The position numbers were made by a program, and so were the translations under genes. A model generated the notes under the pieces. It was not told the DNA's origin, did no database searches, and was given only the letters and a program-made list of their open reading frames with translations. Shown here piece by piece: positions 1 to 6,732 of a stretch of 64,000 nt of DNA. The DNA comes from Bacillus sp. EAC (GTDB lineage: Bacteria > Bacillota > Bacilli > Bacillales > Bacillaceae_G), in the NCBI RefSeq assembly GCF_002156875.1, contig NZ_NCSY01000013.1, positions 1-64,000 of the forward strand, written 5' to 3'. The stretch's first letter is position 1. Each line of letters begins with the position of its first letter.

Positions 1-193
1 ACTGATTCCATTTACTTCTAATATCGCTTCAATTGGTTTGGCATTACTACTTATTATTTTGTTTCCAGCTAATATTAATGCTAGTAGAAAACGACTCACG
101 ATTGCTGGAAAGCCTACTACACCTTTATTTCTGCGAACTATCTTACAAATCATTTTTTTAGTAGTTGTTATATTAGTTGGTGAAATCTTTTAA
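1..193 (+). CDS. DoxX-family membrane protein, 3' part (cut by window edge)
   Basis: Only the last ~63 codons are inside the window, with the stop at 191-193. The visible part has two hydrophobic segments, the basic loop NASRKRLTIAGKPTTP between them, and the C-terminus ILVGEIF. It matches the 3' end of the complete gene at 34411-34854 with one visible base change (ACA/ACG, both Thr). DoxX-family proteins are small four-helix membrane proteins, some linked to quinone or thiol redox chemistry; the role here is unknown. The match runs past the stop into the repeat that follows, which marks a duplicated array unit. Confidence 0.8.
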   Translation, partial: LIPFTSNIASIGLALLLIILFPANINASRKRLTIAGKPTTPLFLRTILQIIFLVVVILVGEIF

Positions 194-234
194 AAGTTAG
201 AAAATTTAATGCTTTTACTTCCATTTCGTTCTTC

Positions 235-317
235 AACTAACTGGCGCTTTAGTTGAACAACATGATCGGCTGTATAGTCGATTTTTTTTAATGCTCTAGG
301 CAGTTTAGTTGAACAAG
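235..317 (+). repeat. Array junction 1: box A, hairpin, box B
   Basis: Box A is 235-254 with centre TGGCGC and a GTTAGTT arm changed to TTTAGTT. A hairpin of the ATCGRCT/AGTCGAT class with a T-run is at 263-288. Box B at about 293-317 ends TTTAGTTGAACAAG. The upstream flank matches junction 40 (34896) up to GAACAAC after box A and then diverges. Confidence 0.85.
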
Positions 318-397
318 AAAATCAACGATATGGAAATATATGTTAAAATATTAAATAACTAACCTAAAAACTAATTATTGTTAAGAGAGGGGTTTTT

Positions 398-682
398 ATG
401 AAAAGTTTCAGTACAATTTCGATTTTATTATTAATTATTGGATTGGCTTTGTTTGGGATACTTTATGTGATTCCAGGCTTCAACGAACTTATTGCTTTAG
501 TTGGTTTTTTATCTTTATTATTCGGTGCAATTTGTAGCTTTATAGCAATTTCTAAAAGAGAAGGAGGGAATACCAAGTTTTTTGCAGTGCCTTCCTTTTT
601 TATTATCTTTTTATTGATTACATGGTTTGAACCTTTTCGTATTGTATGGATGTTTACTTGGATGAAAAATTTACTTTCATAA
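398..682 (+). CDS. Small three-helix membrane protein, unknown function
   Basis: The 94-residue product is almost wholly hydrophobic. It has predicted membrane segments at about 5-27, 32-52 and 63-90, with a short basic loop SKREGGNTK between helices two and three. The ATG follows a good ribosome binding site (AGAGAGGGG, about 8 bases upstream). It is the only gene between junctions 1 and 2, so it is a single-gene array unit. I do not recognise the family; small membrane proteins of this kind are common in Bacilli. Confidence 0.6.
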   Translation: MKSFSTISILLLIIGLALFGILYVIPGFNELIALVGFLSLLFGAICSFIAISKREGGNTKFFAVPSFFIIFLLITWFEPFRIVWMFTWMKNLLS

Positions 683-717
683 CTTTTGCATATCGAAAAC
701 GTAAAAACTGCTTATGT

Positions 718-772
718 AACTAACTGGCGCGTTAGTTGTAGATCTTGGGTTGCCCTTGGCAGCTCATTTTTT
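718..772 (+). repeat. Array junction 2: box A and hairpin
   Basis: Box A 718-737 is the consensus AACTAACTGGCGCGTTAGTT. The hairpin at 747-765 pairs GGGTTGCC with GGCAGCTC using G-U pairs and is followed by a short T-run. No clear box B. Confidence 0.85.
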
Positions 773-913
773 ATGAAGAAAGAGACAAAATTCCCCCAAG
801 TTACAAATCTAAATATTAAGGTATAATTAAAATTAAATTATAAAAAAATGTAATTTTTAATCTTTATATTAGTATCTTGTAAATATTTGGATTTAAAATT
901 ATTGGAGAGTCAT

Positions 914-1024
914 ATGGGTTATATTGCCTTTTTATTGGTTGCAATTGTAATTAATGCTTTAGCCATTTTTTGTTTATTTATTTTAGACAAACAAAATAAT
1001 AAGAAAACAAAAATAAACAGATAG
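914..1024 (+). CDS. 36-residue single-helix membrane peptide
   Basis: A short reading frame (ATG 914, TAG 1022-1024) encodes one long hydrophobic helix followed by a basic, Asn/Lys-rich tail (DKQNNKKTKINR). A ribosome binding site (GGAGAG) sits about 6 bases upstream. It is the only possible gene in the unit between junctions 2 and 3. Its position, start signal and helix-plus-basic-tail form make it plausible, but length alone gives weak statistical support. No homologue is recognised. Confidence 0.5.
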   Translation: MGYIAFLLVAIVINALAIFCLFILDKQNNKKTKINR

Positions 1025-1126
1025 GACATACATAATTGAAATAGAAAAATTTAACTAGAATTCTTTTAAAGCTTACGATAGTTGGATAGTGGAGTTGCAA
1101 GTTTAATCATAAATAAATCTTTACTG

Positions 1127-1190
1127 AACTAACTGGCGCGTTAGTTGAACAAAAAAAAAAGAGGATGATCCTTAATAGATCATCCTCTTT
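1127..1190 (+). repeat. Array junction 3: box A and perfect terminator hairpin
   Basis: Box A 1127-1146 is consensus. The hairpin pairs GAGGATGATC (1161-1170) with GATCATCCTC (1178-1187) perfectly, with an A-run before and a T-run after, so it can terminate in both directions. Confidence 0.88.
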
Positions 1191-1293
1191 TTCACATTAT
1201 GACTGCATAGTTACACAAAGAAAGGATATTTTTGTTTTCTTATTGAATAGGTATATTATCGTAATCGCAATATTTTCAAAGAAGGAGAAATAC

Positions 1294-1617
1294 ATGGATA
1301 TAAATACGAATCCAAAAATAATAATTTCACGAACTTCACAATATGTTAATAAATTAAGAAGTTACAAAGTTTTTATTGATAGTAAAGTGGTAGGTAAAAT
1401 AAAAGACGGTGAACGTTTGACCTTAGAAGTAGCACCAGGAAAACACTCTATCTATTTAGAAATTGATTGGTGTAAAAGTAACAATATAAAGTTCAATAGT
1501 AAGCAAAATGAAATTACGCAGTTTAACTGTGGAAGTAATATAAAAGGGGTTAAAATCTTATTCACATGGTGCTTTTTATTTTCAAAAAACAAGTGGGTAT
1601 ATTTACAAAAAAGATAA
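1294..1617 (+). CDS. Conserved small cytosolic protein with PEGA-like beta region
   Basis: The product is 107 residues from ATG 1294, which has the ribosome binding site AGAAGGAGA about 6 bases upstream. An upstream in-frame ATG at 1165 lies inside the junction-3 hairpin and would translate the terminator, so it is rejected. The text YKVFIDSKVVGKIKDGERLTL..PGKHSIYLEIDWC resembles PEGA-like beta domains that recur in small Bacillus proteins. A hydrophobic patch (GVKILFTWCFLF) lies near the C-terminus. Function is unknown. Single-gene array unit. Confidence 0.6.
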   Translation: MDINTNPKIIISRTSQYVNKLRSYKVFIDSKVVGKIKDGERLTLEVAPGKHSIYLEIDWCKSNNIKFNSKQNEITQFNCGSNIKGVKILFTWCFLFSKNKWVYLQKR

Positions 1618-1625
1618 TACTGTTG

Positions 1626-1696
1626 AACTAACTGGCGCTTTACTTCAATAATGAAGTAGAGCTTTTTTAATGCAATAATGGCAGTTTAGTTGATGA
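1626..1696 (+). repeat. Array junction 4: box A, hairpin, box B
   Basis: Box A 1626-1645 has the degenerate right arm TTTACTT. That arm forms the left half of the hairpin TACTTCA-ATAA-TGAAGTA (1641-1658), followed by a T-run. Box B (ATGGCAGTTTAGTTGA) ends near 1696. Confidence 0.8.
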
Positions 1697-1767
1697 AGGA
1701 TTTTATATAAGAACAAAGAAGAATATTAATAAAATCGTTTTTTTATAAAAAAGGAGTTTATATAAAT

Positions 1768-2174
1768 ATGCAAAATTGGTTTGGTTCGTCAGGTATATGT
1801 ATAAATGAAAATAATGAATTGCTAATGGTTTTACAAGGAAGGCCTGAAGAGAAAAAAACGTGGTCTTTCCCAACAGGAGGAAAAGAAAACAACGAAACTT
1901 TTGAAGAATGTTGCGTTAGAGAAATTGAGGAAGAAAAGGGATATATTGTTGAAGTAATTAAAGAGATAAAGGTGAAAAGGGGTATTTATGAAGGACTTAA
2001 TATATCTTTTGAAGCTCATTATTTTTTAGTTAAGATAATCGGCGAGAGAGAAAAATACAAGACCCTGATAACTTAATTTATGATATTGCTTGGAAAACCT
2101 CAGATGAAATAAAGACCTTAGATTTAACATTTCCTGAAGATAGAGATTTTTTAATAAACTATATAAAAAAATAA
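1768..2174 (+). pseudogene. Nudix hydrolase, frameshifted near the 3' end
   Basis: The frame opens at ATG 1768 and carries an intact Nudix box (GX5EX7REUXEEXGU) spanning residues GGKENNETFEECC to REIEEEKGY, so Mg2+-dependent hydrolysis of a nucleoside diphosphate-type substrate was the ancestral role. The frame stops at 2076 after an out-of-family tail (KYKTLIT). The next frame continues with plausible Nudix C-terminal sequence, KIQDPDNLIYDIAWKTSDEIKTL, to TAA 2172-2174. A one-base indel in the A-run near 2050 explains both. This may be a genuine pseudogene or an assembly error. Single-gene array unit. Confidence 0.75.
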
Positions 2175-2195
2175 TATAGTTCCAATTCTTATTTA

Positions 2196-2221
2196 AACTA
2201 ACGCATGCGTTAGTTTATTGC
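2196..2221 (+). repeat. Array junction 5: box A only, palindromic centre
   Basis: AACTAACGCATGCGTTAGTT is a perfect 20-base palindrome at 2196-2215. No hairpin or T-run follows before the next gene. Confidence 0.85.
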
Positions 2222-2254
2222 AATTCCTATATTGACTGAAAGGAGCTGATTTCG

Positions 2255-2542
2255 TTGCAAAAAAAAGTGAGAGATATCGTGAAATTTCGAAAAATCTCGT
2301 TAACGTGTTTATTAATTGGAATGTTTATCAATATTCTTAACTACGTGTTTGTCCAATCATCATTAATGTATATTACAGGTGTGCTATTTTTCATTTTTTT
2401 CACTATAACACTCTTCTTTTGGAAGTGTCCAAAATGCAAAGAAAGACTTCCATTTCGGTTGAATATCGATACGGATGTTCATGATTATTACCGTTGTCCT
2501 TATTGCGAGACAAAGTTTTTAGACGGTTACATTGTCGAGTAA
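2255..2542 (+). CDS. Membrane protein with C-terminal zinc-ribbon, unknown function
   Basis: The 95-residue product starts at TTG 2255 behind AAAGGAGCTG. Two membrane segments (about residues 14-34 and 37-55) are followed by a cytosolic zinc-ribbon-like motif with CPKC and CPYC pairs (about residues 58-85). The four-cysteine pattern suggests one structural zinc. Similar two-helix plus ribbon proteins occur in Bacilli without known function. Single-gene unit between junctions 5 and 6. Confidence 0.65.
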   Translation: MQKKVRDIVKFRKISLTCLLIGMFINILNYVFVQSSLMYITGVLFFIFFTITLFFWKCPKCKERLPFRLNIDTDVHDYYRCPYCETKFLDGYIVE

Positions 2543-2581
2543 GTGTAATGTTACTAGTATTAGAAAAATAAAATCTTATCG

Positions 2582-2665
2582 AACTAACTGGAGCGTTAGT
2601 TATAAAAAACTAGTTGCTATGGCAACTAGTTTTTTTATTGAAATGAATGTCAGAAGTTGAATAAG
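2582..2665 (+). repeat. Array junction 6: box A, hairpin, degenerate box B
   Basis: Box A 2582-2601 has centre TGGAGC. The hairpin ACTAGTTGC/GCAACTAGT (2609-2630) carries a seven-T tail. A decayed box B (ATGTCAGAAGTTGAATAAG) ends near 2665. Confidence 0.85.
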
Positions 2666-2735
2666 TCAGAAGGTAATATTCAAAAACAATACGAATAGTT
2701 TAAAGGATAGTAAATTAATTCTGGGAGGCTTTTAT

Positions 2736-3239
2736 TTGTTTAAGCAATTATTGTTAAGTTGCATAATAATACTAGTAATTACTGGTTGTTCGAATAATGT
2801 ATCTATGAATGATGTTTTTATAGAGTCTATGAAATCTGATAAGAATGTTCAAAACTACACTGTTTTAGATGAAAAGGTAGAATCCAAAAATGGTTATATT
2901 TTCTATCAATCGAAATTGATATTACCTGGAGATGATAGGAATCAATTCATTTCACTCCGAATATACGATAAACAAAATGGGGGTTGGATACTAAAAGATA
3001 CTGCTAGCTGTAGTGAAAAATGGAATATTACGACAGAAGATGATGGTATGAATATTTATTGTGGAACAATTACAAATCCAAATTATACAAATGTATTAAT
3101 AGATGAAAAACAAGCAAAGATAATTAATTTGAAAAATAATCAATCAAAAGCATGGTTTTCAATAAATAACAACCCTAACTCAAGTATTATCGTAACTAGT
3201 CAAGATGGGGACAAAGTAACTTGGCATCAAAGTAAGTAG
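2736..3239 (+). CDS. Lipoprotein, unknown function
   Basis: The 167-residue product starts at TTG 2736 after CTGGGAGG. Its N-terminus is a lipoprotein signal peptide with lipobox ITGC (Cys at about residue 18), so it should be diacylated and anchored outside the cytoplasmic membrane. The mature part is polar and probably beta-rich, with two further cysteines (CSEKW, IYCGT) that could form a disulfide. I do not recognise a domain. Single-gene unit between junctions 6 and 7. Confidence 0.7.
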   Translation: MFKQLLLSCIIILVITGCSNNVSMNDVFIESMKSDKNVQNYTVLDEKVESKNGYIFYQSKLILPGDDRNQFISLRIYDKQNGGWILKDTASCSEKWNITTEDDGMNIYCGTITNPNYTNVLIDEKQAKIINLKNNQSKAWFSINNNPNSSIIVTSQDGDKVTWHQSK

Positions 3240-3254
3240 TTAGTAATCTTATGT

Positions 3255-3274
3255 AATTAACGAGCGCGTTAGTT
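3255..3274 (+). repeat. Array junction 7: box A only
   Basis: AATTAACGAGCGCGTTAGTT at 3255-3274 has centre GAGCGC and one changed base in the left arm. No hairpin follows. Confidence 0.8.
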
Positions 3275-3355
3275 AGGAAGAATATATATCACTTGATTAT
3301 TTTCATAAAAAAGAGAAAAATGATAGATAATGATTCATCATTAGGGAGGATTTTT

Positions 3356-3925
3356 ATGAAACAGTTAGAAGAAATTTTATATTATAATGAGCACTTTGTG
3401 GAAAATAGAGAATATGAAAAATATCAAACCGATAAGTTTCCGCATAAACGGCTCGTAATTCTTTCTTGTATGGATACTCGTTTAGTAGAATTGCTACCAA
3501 AAGCGATGAATGTAAACAATGGTGACGTAAAACTTATTAAAACTGCCGGTGCCCTTGTGTCACATCCATTTGGAAGCATTATGAGAAGTATTCTGGTTGC
3601 AGTCTATGAGCTAGGGGCGGAAGAAGTATGTGTTGTAGGTCACTATGATTGTGGAATGGCAAGCTTAAAAGCAGGGAGTACTTTAAATAAAATGAAAGAA
3701 CGAGGTGTAAGTCAAGATAAATTAGAGACACTTACTTACTCTGGGGTAGATTTTGAAAAGTTTTTACATGGCTTTGACTGCGTAGAAGACAGTGTGAAGC
3801 ATAGTGTGGAAACCATTCGTAACCACCCATTAATGCCAAATGATGTACCTGTGCACGGGTTAGTCATAGATCCGAAAACAGGAAAGTTAGACGTCATGGT
3901 CAACGGCTATCAAGAGCAGCTATAG
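3356..3925 (+). CDS. Beta-class carbonic anhydrase, YtiB type
   Basis: The 189-residue protein interconverts CO2 and bicarbonate in the cytosol. The beta-class zinc site is visible: Cys with the Asp/Arg dyad in SCMDTR, and His and Cys in GHYDCG. Overall sequence resembles Bacillus YtiB, which lacks the long N-terminus of plant-type enzymes. ATG 3356 follows AGGGAGGA; an upstream in-frame start at 3293 has no such site. The last codons (QEQL, stop 3923-3925) lie inside the terminator hairpin at 3913-3933, and no box A lies between this gene and the hairpin. In the array, only this gene ends this way. Confidence 0.92.
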   Translation: MKQLEEILYYNEHFVENREYEKYQTDKFPHKRLVILSCMDTRLVELLPKAMNVNNGDVKLIKTAGALVSHPFGSIMRSILVAVYELGAEEVCVVGHYDCGMASLKAGSTLNKMKERGVSQDKLETLTYSGVDFEKFLHGFDCVEDSVKHSVETIRNHPLMPNDVPVHGLVIDPKTGKLDVMVNGYQEQL

Positions 3926-3960
3926 GCTGTTCTTTTTTAATGAAGTAACTGGTAGGATTA
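3913..3960 (+). repeat. Array junction without box A: hairpin and box B
   Basis: AGAGCAGC-TATA-GGCTGTTCT (3913-3933) plus T-run is followed by box B-like AAGTAACTGGTAGGATTA. The same hairpin class and box B stand upstream of the paralogous gene at 27525. The hairpin overlaps the end of the carbonic anhydrase gene. Confidence 0.7.
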
Positions 3961-3978
3961 TTTTAAGGGGTGGGATTA

Positions 3979-4347
3979 TTGGCAAAAAATCCTAGAATAA
4001 ATACTTGGATTGAGGCGGAACAATGGAATCAAGATGAATGGAATTTTGAAGATGGTAACACGGATGTCATTGTTACATTTTCTGACCGTTCTAAATGGAT
4101 CGCAACTTTTTTTACATATAAAAATATCCAGACCTTAAGAGAGAAAAATATTAAAACAGGCGAATGTATGAATGGATCATATTTTCGGGCTAGTGATATG
4201 GTATTGATTGATTTTGTTAGTAGAGAACGCATTTTAGAAGTTATTGAATACCTAATCGATAATAACGAGTTTGAGTATACTTTTACTCGCTACCCTGATG
4301 TTGAACTTGAAGAAGACTACTTATATCCAGAAGGTTTCTTTTCATAA
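3979..4347 (+). CDS. Conserved protein of unknown function (copy 1 of an array pair)
   Basis: The product is 122 residues if it starts at TTG 3979, which has the ribosome binding site AAGGGGTGG; a GTG at 3970 would lie inside that site. It is acidic and aromatic-rich, with conserved stretches WNFEDGNTDV, FFTYKNIQTLREKN and YFRASDMVLID. It has no signal peptide or membrane segment. The gene at 27525-27914 is a close paralogue over almost its whole length, with the same upstream hairpin and box B. No named family recognised. Confidence 0.7.
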   Translation: MAKNPRINTWIEAEQWNQDEWNFEDGNTDVIVTFSDRSKWIATFFTYKNIQTLREKNIKTGECMNGSYFRASDMVLIDFVSRERILEVIEYLIDNNEFEYTFTRYPDVELEEDYLYPEGFFS

Positions 4348-4378
4348 AAACTGCTATTAAAAAATTTGAACCTTATTG

Positions 4379-4398
4379 AACTAACTGGCGCGTTAGTT
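4379..4398 (+). repeat. Array junction 8: box A
   Basis: Consensus AACTAACTGGCGCGTTAGTT, preceded by CCTTATTG. No strong hairpin follows. Confidence 0.85.
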
Positions 4399-4550
4399 AG
4401 ATAAAAGAATAGAAAAGCTTTCAAATTAGACAGTTTTTTTAGTTTGAATATCAACAAATTACTTTAACAGAGCCAAAATTTATAACGAGGGAATTTTAGG
4501 ATCGAAATAGAATAGTGCATTAAAAGGAAAATCTGGTGAGGAGGTTTTAA

Positions 4551-5042
4551 ATGAGAGTTACTAAGTTGAGACAATTATATCTTACAATTTTATTAATATT
4601 AACATTTTCATTAATTGGGTGTAGTGATAATCAAGTTACACATGCAAAATGCGGAGAGAAGAAGGACGTTCATGCAAAATGTGTAGGAAATTTCCTATTA
4701 GAAGGGAAAACTGTTAATAGTGTTACAATTTCAAGAGTTGGAGAGAGTGCGTTAGACTTAAAAGAACCACATGCTACATACCATAAAGATGCATCAATTG
4801 AACTTCAGACTTTTATTGACGCAATCAAAAAAGCAAATAAAATTGATGGAATAGTAGATGTTGCAAAAGCTGGCTACTATTTAACAATTTCGTTTGAAAA
4901 TAAAACAAGTTCACACTATTTTTTGTGGTTGAGTGATGATGGAGGTTCAATTATGAATGAAAACGATTCAAATACAATGTATACGATACATTCAGATTTA
5001 ATAAGTGATTTAAATAAATATGTTAATGGTAATAAGGAATAA
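4551..5042 (+). CDS. Lipoprotein, unknown function
   Basis: The 163-residue product starts at ATG 4551 after GGAGG. Lipobox LIGC at about residue 24 predicts membrane anchoring on the outer face. The N-terminal mature part contains two near-copies of HAKCGEK/HAKCVGN, which add two cysteines. The rest resembles small Bacillus lipoproteins with a beta-sheet core. Function is not recognisable. Single-gene unit between junctions 8 and 9. Confidence 0.68.
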   Translation: MRVTKLRQLYLTILLILTFSLIGCSDNQVTHAKCGEKKDVHAKCVGNFLLEGKTVNSVTISRVGESALDLKEPHATYHKDASIELQTFIDAIKKANKIDGIVDVAKAGYYLTISFENKTSSHYFLWLSDDGGSIMNENDSNTMYTIHSDLISDLNKYVNGNKE

Positions 5043-5110
5043 TTCAATTTGCATTATAATTGGATTCCTTGGTTTCAAAATCATTAAGTAATCATTTGAT
5101 ATAGTTGTTC

Positions 5111-5167
5111 AACTAACGAGCGACTTAGTTACATAAGATCACGAGTCGCAAATGCGACTCTTTTTTG
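5111..5167 (+). repeat. Array junction 9: box A and hairpin
   Basis: Box A 5111-5130 (AACTAACGAGCGACTTAGTT) has a degenerate right arm. Perfect hairpin GAGTCGCA-AA-TGCGACTC (5143-5160) plus six Ts. Confidence 0.83.
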
Positions 5168-5263
5168 TGTTGAAATCGGTCTTTAATTGGATGATATTTA
5201 AAAAAAGGTGAATATAAGACTTATGTCGAATAGTTGAAGAAATTAAAATATTTGGAGGTAAAT

Positions 5264-5365
5264 ATGTCATTATATGTTCTTGGACAACTAGAAATTTATG
5301 TCTTACCACTAGTTGCATTGTATTGGTTCGCACGATTTGTTAAAGCATATGAGTCAAAAAACTAA
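5264..5365 (+). CDS. 33-residue small membrane peptide
   Basis: ATG 5264 follows TTTGGAGG with ideal spacing, and the frame ends at TAA 5363-5365. The peptide has a hydrophobic centre (EIYVLPLVALYWFARFV) and a charged tail. It is the only open frame with a start signal between junctions 9 and 10, so I call it a single-gene unit. There is no homology evidence. Confidence 0.5.
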   Translation: MSLYVLGQLEIYVLPLVALYWFARFVKAYESKN

Positions 5366-5421
5366 TAAAATATTATTTCTTCTAAGTTGAAATCTGTAAT
5401 TGTGATAAAAATTTCTTATTC

Positions 5422-5507
5422 AACTAACTGGCGCGTTAGTTCAATATCACGAGTTGCCAGTTGCAGCTCTTTTTTTATTCAAGTAACTGGCAGTATAGGT
5501 GAACAAG
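5422..5507 (+). repeat. Array junction 10: box A, hairpin, box B (complete)
   Basis: Consensus box A 5422-5441; hairpin GAGTTGC-CAG-TTGCAGCTC with T-run (5451-5476); box B 5480-5507 (AAGTAACTGGCAGTATAGGTGAACAAG). A clean example of the three-part unit. Confidence 0.88.
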
Positions 5508-5585
5508 GTTTTTATCTATTAACGGAGAATTGATTATTTAGATTAGGTATTTTGAGGTGAAGAAAATGTTAACGGAGGTGTAGTT

Positions 5586-5966
5586 TTGAAAAAGTTTTTT
5601 CTAATCCTATCTACTGTTCCCTTATTTTTTGTTTTTAATGGTTGTCAAAAATCTTCAAACGAAATAGAACAGTATCAAATAAATGAAGCCAAAAGTAATG
5701 AAAAACAAACATTAGATGTAAGGGAAAGTATTTGGAATCAACTAACAAAAGAGGATAAAAAGCATACCCAGGGGAACTGGAAATATGCAAGTGTTCAGAA
5801 AATAAACCTTCGAGAATCAATGGGAATAATAAATGACAAAAATTTTATTGGAAAAGAAGTATACATTGTAGACTATTCTTCAAATGATAATCCCACAATA
5901 GGTGGGTTCGTGGTTTACGCAGATATAAAATCACATAAATTAATAGGGTATGGATATAGAGATTAA
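5586..5966 (+). CDS. Lipoprotein, unknown function
   Basis: The 126-residue product starts at TTG 5586 behind ACGGAGGTG. Lipobox FNGC (Cys at about residue 20) predicts a lipid anchor. The mature protein is polar with a C-terminal segment (VYIVDYSSNDNPTIGGFVVYAD) that looks like paired beta strands of a small secreted domain. No family recognised. Single-gene unit between junctions 10 and 11. Confidence 0.65.
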   Translation: MKKFFLILSTVPLFFVFNGCQKSSNEIEQYQINEAKSNEKQTLDVRESIWNQLTKEDKKHTQGNWKYASVQKINLRESMGIINDKNFIGKEVYIVDYSSNDNPTIGGFVVYADIKSHKLIGYGYRD

Positions 5967-6017
5967 ATAAAGGTGATACAACAAAACTATCCATTTCTGA
6001 ATATCAAACGCTTATTG

Positions 6018-6071
6018 AACTAACTGGCGCGATAGTTACATTACCTGAGTCACAGAAGTGACTCTTTTTTT
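6018..6071 (+). repeat. Array junction 11: box A and hairpin
   Basis: Box A 6018-6037 has right arm GATAGTT. Hairpin GAGTCACAGAAGTGACTC (6047-6064) with seven Ts. Confidence 0.85.
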
Positions 6072-6191
6072 GTTTTGTATACCAAGATAGTTAATCACCT
6101 TTTAAAGTACAAAGGAATATTTACATTTTATGTAGAAGTAATTATTAATCATGTTTTTCAGATATTGCTTATTTATAAAGGGGATCTAATC

Positions 6192-6686
6192 ATGAAAAAA
6201 GATGTAGCTTTATTTATAGTTTTAATTACATTAATCACAGCGTTAATGGGGTGTGCCATCAAAAAACCACCACAAAAAATCGAACTCAATGCGAATGGAC
6301 AATATACTAAAACTAGTTTCAGTTTAGGTGGTAACGCAAGCCTCCCAAAAGGCAGTATCCTGGAGTTGCAATTTAGCGAAATCGGTAAGAGTGAATTAAT
6401 ATATGACAAGAAAATACAAGTTGAAGAAAAAGGGATCTTCAGTTGGAGTGATACAAATTTAGATACTTCGAAGGATTACAGCATCGATTTAGTGTTTAAT
6501 CCAAGAAAGCAATCCGAAGAAATTCAAAAAAAATATGGTAAAAACGGTGAATATATAAAAGATGGAGATTTTTCTGGTCTTATCAAAAACAAAGACGGTG
6601 TACAAGTTGTTAAAAAATCAACATCAACTGAAAAGTTAGTTGGGGTTAAAAAAGGTGGTATTTTTTACTTCCAGAGTCCTAAATAA
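6192..6686 (+). CDS. Lipoprotein with beta-sandwich-like mature region
   Basis: The 164-residue product starts at ATG 6192 behind AAAGGGGATC; an upstream in-frame ATG at 6075 has no such site. Lipobox LMGC (Cys at about residue 20) predicts a lipid anchor. The mature region shows alternating hydrophobic strands (LELQFSEIG, SYSIDLVFNP) and ends in GGIFYFQSPK. Similar small lipoproteins exist in Bacilli, but I cannot name the family. A strong hairpin (6697-6722) follows immediately. Confidence 0.65.
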   Translation: MKKDVALFIVLITLITALMGCAIKKPPQKIELNANGQYTKTSFSLGGNASLPKGSILELQFSEIGKSELIYDKKIQVEEKGIFSWSDTNLDTSKDYSIDLVFNPRKQSEEIQKKYGKNGEYIKDGDFSGLIKNKDGVQVVKKSTSTEKLVGVKKGGIFYFQSPK

Positions 6687-6696
6687 GAATGGAGGA

Positions 6697-6728
6697 GACT
6701 CAAGATGTTCGACTCTTGAGTCATTTTT
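6697..6728 (+). terminator. Terminator between lipoprotein and permease pair
   Basis: GACTCAAGA (6697-6705) pairs with TCTTGAGTC (6714-6722), followed by ATTTTTA. No box A is present here, unlike most gene boundaries in the array. Confidence 0.75.
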
Positions 6729-6732
6729 AATT

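Noticed and set aside
1165-1293. Longer N-terminus for the gene at 1294
   Set aside because: Would translate the perfect terminator hairpin of junction 3 and has no ribosome binding site.
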